Counted from the first letter of the stretch, positions 8,185-13,498 are shown. The stretch: DNA of 13,498 nucleotides from DATAVK01 sp036267755 (GCA_036267755.1 DATAVK010000093.1:1-13498); one strand, 5' to 3'. Made by a program: numbers and translations. The notes: a model not told the origin generated them from the sequence alone.

Positions 8185-8748
8185 TCAGCGCCTCGTCTCG
8201 TACCTGGTCAGGAGCACGCCATCGGGAAACGCACGGGTCTCCACCAGGTTCAGGTTCACCCAGTTGTCCAACGACGTGAAGAACGGCGTGCCGCCACCCA
8301 CCAGGACCGGGTGGGTGACGATCGCGTACTCGTCGATCAGCCCCGCCCGCATGGCCGCCGCGGCGAGGGTGGCGCCGCCGACGTCCATGGGACCGCCATC
8401 CTCGGTCTTGAGCCGGGTGATCTCGGTGACCGCGTCGCCCGTGACCAGGCGGGTGTTCCAGTCGACCGCGCTGGTCGTCGAGGAGAACACCACCTTCGGC
8501 ATGTCCCGCCAGCGGCGGGCGAACTCGATCTCCGCCGGTGTGGCGCCAGGCTGCTGGTCGGCGGTCGGCCAGTGGGAGCTCATCGTCTCCCACAGCTTGC
8601 GCCCGTACAGCGCCAGGCCCGTCGCCCCCACCCGGTCAGACCACCACTGGAACAGCTCGTCGCTCGGCACGCTCCAGCCGAGGTCGTCGCCAGGCGCGGC
8701 GATGTAGCCGTCCAGGGTCAGGTTCATGCCAAACGTCAGTTTCCGCAT
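8185..8748 (-). CDS. Dihydrofolate reductase / RibD C-terminal domain family protein
   Basis: A 187-residue NAD(P)H-dependent reductase-fold protein of the small 'dihydrofolate reductase family' common in actinomycetes. It opens with the family's MRKLTFGMNLTLDGYIA; the typical LYGRKLWETM is at ~48-56, then DVGGATLAAAAMRAGLIDE (~122-140) and HPVLVGGGTPFF (~146-157). The ATG at 8748 is strongly supported by GGGAGG with an 8-base spacer, over the upstream in-frame start at 8802. These proteins resemble the reductase half of RibD but usually lie outside riboflavin operons and have unassigned substrates. No folate or riboflavin genes are adjacent. Confidence 0.9.
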   Translation of the reverse strand: MRKLTFGMNLTLDGYIAAPGDDLGWSVPSDELFQWWSDRVGATGLALYGRKLWETMSSHWPTADQQPGATPAEIEFARRWRDMPKVVFSSTTSAVDWNTRLVTGDAVTEITRLKTEDGGPMDVGGATLAAAAMRAGLIDEYAIVTHPVLVGGGTPFFTSLDNWVNLNLVETRAFPDGVLLTRYETRR

Positions 8749-8901
8749 GGCGTCAGCCTCCCGTGAGTCGGTATTCGGCGTACCGACCAGCACGGCGCGC
8801 AAAAATCATCGGTCAGACCACACCGAGGGCCGGTTGACCACCGCGCCAAGCGGATGCTGCGTACGGAAGGGAACCCCCAACCGAACGCTTCCACGGCGCG
8901 A

Positions 8902-8923
8902 GGCGACGGGGGCTCTCGTCGCC
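8902..8923. terminator. Small hairpin downstream of the VOC gene
   Basis: GGCGACG (8902-8908) and CGTCGCC (8917-8923) form a perfect 7-bp stem with an 8-base loop, about 60 bp past the stop of the minus-strand VOC gene. There is no T-tract. It is placed to end that transcript before the reductase gene, but the stem is short. Confidence 0.3.
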
Positions 8924-8983
8924 AGGCTGCGCGTACGTAAACGATCGTTATCCGGACATGCGCGGTCGGTTCAGGCGGCGCGG

Positions 8984-9421
8984 TCAGCTGTTCTTCAGCT
9001 CCTCGGCGAGCATCACGATGATGCCGCTGGGGCCGCGGACATAGGTGAGTTTGTAGACGTCCCTGTAGGTCGCCACGCCGCGCAACGGGTGGCAGCCGTG
9101 CCTCGCGGCGATCTCGAGGGCCTCGTCGATGTCGTCGACCGAGAAGGCGACGCGGTGCATGCCGATCTCGTTGGGCCGGGTGGGCTTCGTCTCGATTGCG
9201 TCGGGGTGGATGTACTCGAAGAGCTCAAGACGACCGTTGCCGTCTGGCGTCTGGAGCATGGCGATGTTGGCGTGGTTGCCGTCGAGGCCGACGGCAGTGT
9301 CGGTCCACTCGCCACTGACCGTGTCACGGCCGAGGACGGTCAAACCGAGGTCGGTGAAGAAGGCGATTGTCGCTTCGAGGTCTCGGACGGCGATGCCGAC
9401 GTTCTCGAGTTTGATGGGCAT
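8984..9421 (-). CDS. VOC superfamily protein (glyoxalase/bleomycin-resistance/dioxygenase fold)
   Basis: A 145-residue single protein with two beta-alpha-beta-beta-beta halves of the vicinal-oxygen-chelate fold. The first half begins IKLENVGIAVRDLEATIAFF and contains RLELFEYIHP. The second begins GMHRVAFSVDDIDEAL and ends PSGIIVMLAEEL. Candidate metal ligands are the Glu in RLELFEY, the His in GMHRVAF and the late Glu in MLAEEL; the first-strand position has Asn-Val-Gly in place of the usual His, so metal use is uncertain. The overall look is nearer to glyoxalase I / methylmalonyl-CoA-epimerase-like members than to ring-cleaving dioxygenases. Starts at ATG 9421 or GTG 9430 are both possible and neither has a good ribosome site. 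The function is not assigned. Confidence 0.88.
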   Translation of the reverse strand: MPIKLENVGIAVRDLEATIAFFTDLGLTVLGRDTVSGEWTDTAVGLDGNHANIAMLQTPDGNGRLELFEYIHPDAIETKPTRPNEIGMHRVAFSVDDIDEALEIAARHGCHPLRGVATYRDVYKLTYVRGPSGIIVMLAEELKNS

Positions 9422-9445
9422 GCGCTGCACGCTATCGAGTCAGGC

Positions 9446-9534
9446 GATTCACGGACCTGCTCGACGCGGCACCGCAAGTCCAAGCTCAGCTCAGCGACGA
9501 CGACACCCTGGTCCTCCATCAGGACTACCTCTAA
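9446..9534 (+). pseudogene. Possible tail of a lost gene (unrecognised)
   Basis: A short plus-strand frame reads FTDLLDAAPQVQAQLSDDD and continues to LVLHQDYL before TAA at 9532-9534. Its composition is protein-like (acidic, helix-forming, no Arg/Pro bias), unlike the other frames here. A stop lies ~50 bases before it in frame, and no start or ribosome site is visible. It may be the 3' end of a gene cut off when this region was rearranged. I do not recognise the family. Confidence 0.2.
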
Positions 9535-9632
9535 GCAGTCATCCCGACCCCGAGCTGCTTTCCGCACCTCTCGGCTGCCGTGCCCCGGGATGACCCCACG
9601 CCGCAGCGCGAGACCTGTCCGCTGAGGAACCC

Positions 9633-10427
9633 TTGCCGGACACGTCTGATCATGTTTCAGCGGCGGGAGCGGTCGGTGTCGGTCATGTGCGCCGCGCGAC
9701 GTGCAGAACGGCGCCCCAACCTCGGGTGAGCCGGCCGTCGGGTCGCCAGTGCTACCCGCCAACCAGTCACAGCCGGGTGCTGCAGCCGCTGTATCCAGAC
9801 CGCCTCGCGGAGGACTTCGTGGCCGCGCTGCTGCCCGGCGCGGCTCCCGGACCGGCGGATGAGCTGTCGTTGGGTTCCCTGGCCGACCCGGCGGCGGGCA
9901 CCATCCTCGATGTGCTGTTGCGCCCCGGCAACGATGCGCGGGTGTCGATACGGATACCGGCGCTGACGATCCTGGTGGAGGTTGCCCGACGCTGGGACCA
10001 TGTGGCCGCGATACTGCTGACCCGGCTGCGCGTGGAGCCGGGGCTGCTCCTCGACTGCGGCGGCACGGTGCTGGCTCGCGCGGGCACAATCCCCACCCTG
10101 GCCCCGGTCCTTCCCCAGATCGGCGCGCTGCTCGATCGCATCATCGGGGCGGGCCCGCATCTGAGCCTGGACCCCGGCGCGCTCGTCGTGCAGCAGCAAC
10201 TCGTCGAGCACGCCCGCGGCGGTGACGATCACGCCCGCCTCGCCCACTCACTCAACACCCTCGCTCTCCGCATCGCATCGGTCGGCCAGCGACCCGAGGC
10301 CCTGCGCACCGCCGAAGAAGCCGCCGAGCTGTACCGCGAACTGGATGAGCGCGACCCTGGTGCATTCGATAGTCAGCTAGCCAAGAATCGGCATGTGATT
10401 GAGTACCTGGCACACCAGAAGACCTGA
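9633..10427 (+). pseudogene. Fragment of a large STAND/TPR-type actinomycete protein
   Basis: The open frame has 264 codons. From about residue 50 (base 9780) it matches the pattern of large NTPase-plus-tetratricopeptide proteins of actinomycetes: LQPLYPDRLAEDFVAALLPG, then a helical region, then one TPR-like unit at ~202-236 (LAHSLNTLALRIASVGQ, then RPEALRTAEEAAELYREL). In intact relatives this region follows an NTPase core and is followed by many more TPRs. Here both are missing, and the frame ends in AKNRHVIEYLAHQKT. Residues 1-49 are Arg/Pro/Ser-rich and look non-coding. A GAGGAA precedes a TTG at 9633, so a shortened product is conceivable, but a truncated relic is the simpler reading. 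Intact relatives are thought to act in signalling or defence; this piece lacks the NTPase motor. Confidence 0.6.
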
Positions 10428-10633
10428 ACACGTCATCGCGCCACATCGGTACCCAGCCGCGGGAATTCGGCAGCCGCTCATGCCTCCGGGCTCTGGGCCG
10501 GGCCCACTCGCCAGCCGCCCCGACCAAAGTCCACCCGTTCTTCCGCTCCCTACCCCGCCGCGCACCAACCTTTCCCCACGTGTCCCAGATCCTCCGCCAC
10601 CACCCGGCGCGGATCGGCTCATGCTGAAGAAAA
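10428..10633. other. Non-coding stretch after the TPR fragment
   Basis: About 200 bp rich in CCG/CCC runs with no frame showing protein-like composition on either strand; the open frames here are Pro/Arg/Gly artefacts of base bias. It holds nothing recognisable before the first repeat motif at 10634. Confidence 0.5.
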
Positions 10634-10853
10634 CGACATCTCGATGAGACATGCCATGGCTCCCAGCGCGACAAGTACCTGAGAAAAGCCAGTTCAACGA
10701 AGATCAAACCGACAAGACACGTGAGACCCTACAGTGGTTTTGTAGGTTCTCGTTGAACTCTTCGCTTTTGTAGGTTCGTGTAGGTTCTCATTGAACATGT
10801 CGGTTTCTCATAGAACCTGTCGGTGACTTGTCGGTTCCGAAATGTCCGTGATA
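10634..10853. repeat. Iteron locus 1: six copies of TCTCA-N6/7-TGTCGG motif
   Basis: The motif TCTCA, 6-7 bases, TGTCGG occurs here on the minus strand at 10634-10649, 10709-10726 and (degenerate) 10837-10853, and on the plus strand at 10748-10765, 10786-10803 and 10806-10823. TGTAGGT(T)C heads recur at 10741, 10769 and 10779. The head-to-head pair GAGACCCTACA (10723-10733) and TGTAGGTTCTC (10741-10751) forms an 11-bp inverted repeat (one mismatch) around a 7-base spacer. The region is visibly AT-richer than the surrounding genome. It resembles a recombinase or transposase binding region. Confidence 0.75.
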
Positions 10854-10859
10854 CGCCTC

Positions 10860-11210
10860 CGGCGTGGCGGCCCAGCTCAGTCACGCTGGCCGGACACGCG
10901 TCCTCCCCGGGTGGTCCACCAGAGCCCCACCGACCAGCACATGGCCGCGACTGCCGCCGAGGTGGCCACTGACAAGACAATCCGGAAGATCGTTGGGAAT
11001 GGCTCGACCTGCGTGGCGGCCGACTCGATTACTGCCCGGGTGAGCTAGCACGCCCCCACGAAGCACCATGACAGCCCGCCCGGAGGAGCCGCCTGACCTA
11101 CCGCTCGGACTCGTCCTCAAGCATGCGCCGCCCCCATCTGGTCTCCTTCTATGTGTGAAGCTACCAAAGTGCCATGGCAGCGCGGACGGCGTGGGAGCCG
11201 CAGTCCCGGC
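10860..11210. other. Segment between iteron loci 1 and 2, no confident gene
   Basis: About 350 bp between two repeat loci. A plus-strand frame at 11068-11250 (60 codons, beginning MTARPEEPPD, ending EMTER) is open but has a weak ribosome site, no recognised family, and runs into the repeat block, so I do not call it a gene. A longer minus-strand open frame is also produced by base bias. The stretch could be a decayed cargo gene. Confidence 0.4.
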
Positions 11211-11212
11211 AA

Positions 11213-11405
11213 CGAACGACGAAGCCAGCAAGGAAATGACAGAACGGTGAGACAACGCGGCCAGCGCACCACGGCAACACGGTGAGAACCCCCAGGTCGC
11301 TACCTTCCCGCACGACAGAACGGATGAGAACCTACAGTTCGCATTCAATTTGCGGATTCTGAGGTGAATTGTCGTCGATCTGTCGGATCCGACATGTCCG
11401 TGAGA
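11213..11405. repeat. Iteron locus 2, partly duplicated in locus 3
   Basis: Minus-strand motif copies lie at 11236-11252, ~11271-11287 (weak right half) and 11312-11329, their TGAGA ends 35 and 42 bp apart. They are followed by a degenerate plus-strand copy at 11358-11375 and a minus-strand copy at 11389-11405. The last overlaps a perfect 14-bp palindrome TGTCGGATCCGACA (11381-11394). Bases 11213-11336 match 12044-12165 at roughly 85% identity by eye. Bases 11381-11407 also match locus 1 (10830-10856) at about 24 of 27 positions. The order of motifs is the same as in locus 3. Confidence 0.8.
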
Positions 11406-11469
11406 CGGCCGGACCCTACCTCCGCCACCCGACAGTTCGTCCCATGCCCCGATTTGAGCTTGATATGGA

Positions 11470-11832
11470 TCAGGTGAGGGGTTGGAGGAACTCTAAGCGG
11501 TTACCGAACGGGTCGGCGGCGTAGAACCGCCGGTGACCTGGGAACTCGCTGTCCCACTCGGGGCAGACACCGGCGGCGCTCAGGCGGGCGGCCAGGCCGC
11601 CGAGATCGGTGACAAGAATGCCGGGGTGAGCCTTGCGGGCCGGCCGGAAATCGCCCTCGACCCCCAGGTGCAGCTCGACGCCGCCCGCCCGGAACCAAGC
11701 CCCGCCGCGCGCGGCGAGCACAGGAGGCTTGGCGATCTCGGCCATCCCCAGGACGTCGACGTAGAACGCGCGCGCCCTGTCCTCCTCGGCCACCGGCATC
11801 GCAAGCTGGGTGTGGTGCAGGCGATCAAACAT
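11470..11832 (-). CDS. VOC superfamily protein (glyoxalase-like), lying between two iteron loci
   Basis: A 120-residue protein of the vicinal-oxygen-chelate fold. It begins with FDRLHHTQLAMPVAEEDRA and RAFYVDVLGM, has GGVELHLGVEG (51-60) and AHPGILVTDL (68-77) in the middle, and ends with ADPFGNRLEFLQPL. Likely metal ligands are His7, His69 and Glu114, with His55/Glu53 nearby. The frame is intact, with the usual length for small single-unit members that act as dimers. Function is not assigned; relatives include glyoxalase-like enzymes and drug-binding resistance proteins. The ATG at 11832 has only a weak GAGA-type ribosome site. It is the only clear gene in the ~0.7 kb between iteron loci 2 and 3, so it looks like cargo. 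It is not close to the other VOC protein in the window. Confidence 0.9.
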   Translation of the reverse strand: MFDRLHHTQLAMPVAEEDRARAFYVDVLGMAEIAKPPVLAARGGAWFRAGGVELHLGVEGDFRPARKAHPGILVTDLGGLAARLSAAGVCPEWDSEFPGHRRFYAADPFGNRLEFLQPLT

Positions 11833-12043
11833 GGCCCGATTCTCGCAGACGACGGATGGGGATGGCTTGGCTCGACATCACCGCACGGCCTCCACTGCGA
11901 TCGCGGCCACCACGCGCCAGCCCTACGAGGCCAAGCAGCTCAGCCCGCGTCGTCGACGACAGCGCACCGGAGCCCGTCGTGCATGGCTACTGGCGGCCGC
12001 CCACGGCAATGCAGTGCACCGACGTCCCGCGACACACCCATAG

Positions 12044-12223
12044 CGAACGATGAGCCAGCAGAAAATGACAGAACGGTGAGACAACACAGCCGGTGCGTCA
12101 CAACAACACGGTGAGAACACCCAGGTCGCCACTCTCCCGCACGACAGAACGGATGAGAACCTACATTTGTTGTAGGTTCTCATTGGACATGTTGTCCAGA
12201 ATCCGTATGTCTCATGAGACATA
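12044..12223. repeat. Iteron locus 3 with three consecutive palindromes
   Basis: Minus-strand motif copies lie at 12065-12081, ~12100-12116 and 12141-12158 (TGAGA ends again 35 and 42 bp apart), with a plus-strand copy at 12178-12195 and a minus-strand copy at 12203-12219. ATGAGAACCTACA (12153-12165) and TGTAGGTTCTCAT (12171-12183) are perfect 13-bp inverted arms around TTTGT. TGGACA-TGT-TGTCCA follows at 12184-12198, then the perfect 18-bp palindrome TATGTCTCATGAGACATA at 12206-12223. The structure fits a recombination site or abutting transposon ends; no enzyme gene is next to it. Confidence 0.85.
12153..12183. other. Head-to-head 13-bp arms with 5-bp spacer (putative recombination core)
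   Basis: Perfect inverted arms of 13 bp flank the 5 bases TTTGT. Two inverted ~11-13-bp arms around a short core is the usual plan of a tyrosine-recombinase crossover site. Alternatively CCTACA|TTTGT|TGTAGG is what two TGT...ACA transposons sharing one 5-bp target duplication would look like. Confidence 0.5.
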
Positions 12224-12624
12224 GGAACTCTGGCGCTGAGGGTGGCCAGTGAGGGCGATCGCGCCGATGGTCGGATCAGTGACCGGTTGATTGGCGAGAC
12301 GTTGGCTATTGGCTGATGAATCCGGCGTCAGGCGCTGCCGCGGAGGGCAAGCGGCGATCGACTACGCCCGCGACAGCGGCGAGGAGATAGCAGGGCCTTG
12401 GACGAGGACCGCGACCCCTGACCCGCAGCTGCTCGTTCACGCATGCGCGCGCGAGTTTGTCCGGCTTCTCCTGGCCGCTGACCAGTGCCGTCACCGTTTC
12501 TCGGCGACGCATATGGATATCAAGCCTTGCCCAAATCCCTAGCCCGCGGCCAGGGCGCGGCGGACACTCACCAGACCATCTCAACGTCGTGGGTAGTGGC
12601 GGCGAACATCCGGGGAGGCGGCGG
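12224..12624. other. Region with one doubtful small ORF
   Basis: About 400 bp between iteron locus 3 and the small membrane-protein gene. A plus-strand frame from TTG 12291 to TAG 12542 (83 codons, including QLLVHACAREFVRLLLAADQ) is open with moderate G/C third-position use. It has no ribosome site and no family I recognise. The minus strand is also open across much of it. I cannot support a gene here, but a decayed or novel one is possible. Confidence 0.3.
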
Positions 12625-12861
12625 ATGCAGGTATTAGTCATCGCACTGATCGCGGTCATGGCCCTGCTCCTCATCACCGGGGCCACCGTGCTCGTCAGGT
12701 GCAAGCGGAACCAGCGAAGCAAGCCGATCACGCACGAACAGGTCCTTCGGGAGCTGCACCGAGCCCGCCGGGAGAGCCGTCACCGGTCACGCTACGACCC
12801 AGCCGACACCAACTGCCCGGTGAATCAGGACGCCTTTTGGGGTGGCCACACCAATTTCTGA
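12625..12861 (+). CDS. Small single-pass membrane protein, unknown function
   Basis: A 78-residue ORF. GGGGAGG (12612-12618) stands 6 bases before the ATG, the best ribosome site in the right half of the window and the main reason for the call. Residues ~3-24 (VLVIALIAVMALLLITGATV) are a hydrophobic membrane helix, followed by a basic stop-transfer stretch (RCKRNQRSK). A charged tail then runs through HEQVLRELHRARRESRHRSR and ends QDAFWGGHTNF. The predicted topology is N-out with a cytoplasmic tail. I recognise no family. It stands alone among mobile-element debris and may be cargo or a small actinomycete-specific protein. Confidence 0.6.
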   Translation: MQVLVIALIAVMALLLITGATVLVRCKRNQRSKPITHEQVLRELHRARRESRHRSRYDPADTNCPVNQDAFWGGHTNF

Positions 12862-12918
12862 CGCTGACGCTGAGGTGTGAATCAACTTGGCCACCAGGAC
12901 TACTCAAGCGCGTGCACC

Positions 12919-13065
12919 TCACTGGCCGGGATCGTGCCCTGGAGCAGGCAGCTCGATCCACCGCGGCAGAGGTTCCCCGGTCAGGACCGCGCGCAGATCG
13001 GCAAGCGTGAGCAGCATCGGGCTGACGCCGTCGAAGGGCACGTCGATGCTGTGCCGCCCGGAAAG
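12919..13065 (-). pseudogene. Reading-frame remnant, unrecognised
   Basis: On the minus strand a frame of 49 codons reads RHSIDVPFDGVSPMLLTLAD, LRAVLTGEPLPRWIELPAP and GHDPGQ before TGA at 12919-12921. Its composition and third-position G/C are those of real protein, whereas the other frames here are Arg-rich. It is closed upstream by TGA at 13066-13068. It could start at a GTG or ATG inside (VPFDGV or MLLTLAD), giving a tiny protein, but more likely it is the 3' end of a gene broken by the rearrangements to its right. I do not recognise the family. Confidence 0.35.
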
Positions 13066-13114
13066 TCATCGCGGCAGGTCAGATCGCCAGGGGCGCTCCT
13101 GAATCATTTGCGGT

Positions 13115-13261
13115 GTGATCGTGTCGCTGCTGTGCAAGCTGTCCCGAAGGCTGAACGCGCACCGCGAACGGATCATCACGACCGTGCGCCACGAACTGTG
13201 CGACCACGTACTGACCCTCAACCAGGCCCACCCGCGACAGCTCCTGGCCACATACCAACGG
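13115..13261 (+). pseudogene. Internally deleted integrase-core (DDE) transposase relic
   Basis: Codons 1-13 from GTG 13115 (VIVSLLCKLSRRL) resemble the start of a common actinomycete integrase-core transposase, which I recall as opening with a VIVSLLYK-like sequence. Codons 14-49 (NAHRERIITTVRHELCDHVL and LNQAHPRQLLATYQR) match the C-terminal end of such enzymes: the N-x-x-x-E-R signature with the catalytic Glu (residue 18 here), TVR-x-E-C/L-x-DH, then the helix before YN-x-HRPH. The ~200 or more residues between are gone and the junction is in frame. After QR at ~13261 the match stops abruptly, just where the adjacent IS6 element should end. The product cannot be an active transposase. Confidence 0.6.
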
Positions 13262-13498
13262 AGACCGGCCCCGTGTACAGGTCAAGATGCTCGCGGGTGC
13301 CAGCCGGATGCGCCGCGCAACGCTGAGTCGGTGTCGACGCCGAGTTCGTAGTGGCCGCGGCGCAGGTTCTGGACGAAAGCGTGTCCGGTGCTGATCACCC
13401 TGGCTGAGCGGAACCGTTTGAGCCCGCGCATCGGTCGCGGCCGGGATTTCAGCCGGCCGTGATCGGCTTCTATCGGGTTGTTCGCGTACCGCTCGGTG
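13262..13498 (-). mobile_element. IS6-family insertion sequence, one end inside the window
   Basis: The transposase frame gives the family. The left limit near 13262 is inferred from two facts: the neighbouring DDE-transposase match ends at ~13261, and IS6 transposase genes usually stop a few tens of bases before the terminal repeat. The terminal repeat itself cannot be confirmed, because the other end is outside the window. Confidence 0.55.
13282..13498 (-). CDS. IS6-family transposase, C-terminal part (runs off the window)
   Basis: On the minus strand, reading in from the right edge, a 71-codon frame begins TERYANNPIEADHGRLKSR and continues RPMRGLKRFRSARVISTGHA, FVQNLRRGHYELG, ending TGA at 13282-13284. 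This is the C-terminal end of IS6/IS26-family transposases: the NNxxExDHxxLK block carries the catalytic Glu of the DDE triad, followed by the conserved RPMRGLK and A-x-x-x-x-x-GHAFVQNLRRGHYEL. The N-terminal helix-turn-helix and the two Asp residues lie beyond the window. The frame is open throughout. The element's terminal repeat should lie just left of the stop, about 13262-13281. Confidence 0.88.
   Translation of the reverse strand, partial: TERYANNPIEADHGRLKSRPRPMRGLKRFRSARVISTGHAFVQNLRRGHYELGVDTDSALRGASGWHPRAS

Noticed and set aside
11068..11250. 60-codon plus-strand ORF beginning MTARPEEPPD
   Set aside because: The ribosome site is weak, no family is recognised, and its last codons lie in the repeat block. 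Kept only as a possible decayed cargo frame.
10736..11341. Target-site duplication flanking a 596-bp TGTAGG...CCTACA element
   Set aside because: The five bases before 10741 (GGTTT) and after 11336 (GTTCG) do not match, so a simple single insertion is not supported.
10881..12222. Two minus-strand open frames (10881-11348 and 11923-12222) that share a similar peptide containing CRFSSVLSCG
   Set aside because: They are similar because both read through the duplicated iteron block. The similarity is explained by DNA identity, and there is no ribosome site or sensible composition outside the block.
10634..12223. CRISPR array suggested by the recurring motif
   Set aside because: Copies occur on both strands, spacing varies from 20 bp to hundreds, and the motif is partly degenerate with no uniform spacers and no cas genes.

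Overview
The window is GC-rich throughout, with strong G/C third-position bias, GTG starts and GGAGG-type ribosome sites. This fits a filamentous-type actinomycete (Actinomycetota). The STAND/TPR relic and the integrase-core and IS6 transposase remnants are of kinds common in Frankia- or Streptomyces-like genomes, but the genus cannot be fixed from the sequence.

Left part (1-9430) is ordinary and densely coding. A minus-strand block runs asnB (glutamine-hydrolysing asparagine synthetase), then an OmpR-type response regulator, then a sensor histidine kinase with a large extracytoplasmic domain. It ends at a perfect 23-bp-stem hairpin at the left edge. Upstream of asnB, also on the minus strand, is a secreted S53 (sedolisin) peptidase with five VPT repeats and no recognisable pro-domain. 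A divergent intergenic region separates it from a plus-strand isochorismatase-family hydrolase. Three minus-strand single genes follow: a GNAT acetyltransferase, a RibD/DHFR-like reductase and a VOC/glyoxalase-fold protein.

Right part (9430-13498) is gene-poor and looks like a mobile-DNA graveyard. It holds a truncated STAND/TPR protein fragment, a second VOC gene, one small membrane-protein ORF and a short minus-strand reading-frame remnant. At the far right an integrase-core (DDE) transposase is collapsed to its first ~13 codons joined in frame to its C-terminal ~36 codons, and it is apparently interrupted by an IS6-family element that runs off the window.

The most striking structure lies between 10634 and 12223. 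A motif of the form TCTCA-N6/7-TGTCGG, often preceded by TGTAGGT, recurs about 14 times on both strands. The copies are grouped in three loci with a shared layout: minus-strand copies, then an inverted pair meeting head to head across a short spacer, then a further minus-strand copy. Loci 2 and 3 share a ~124-bp block at roughly 85% identity, with identical 35- and 42-bp motif spacing. The loci bound two segments of about 0.6 and 0.8 kb, the second carrying the VOC gene. They look like recombinase attachment sites of a cassette array, or like the multi-iteron TGT...ACA ends of tandem transposons. No recombinase for them lies in this window.
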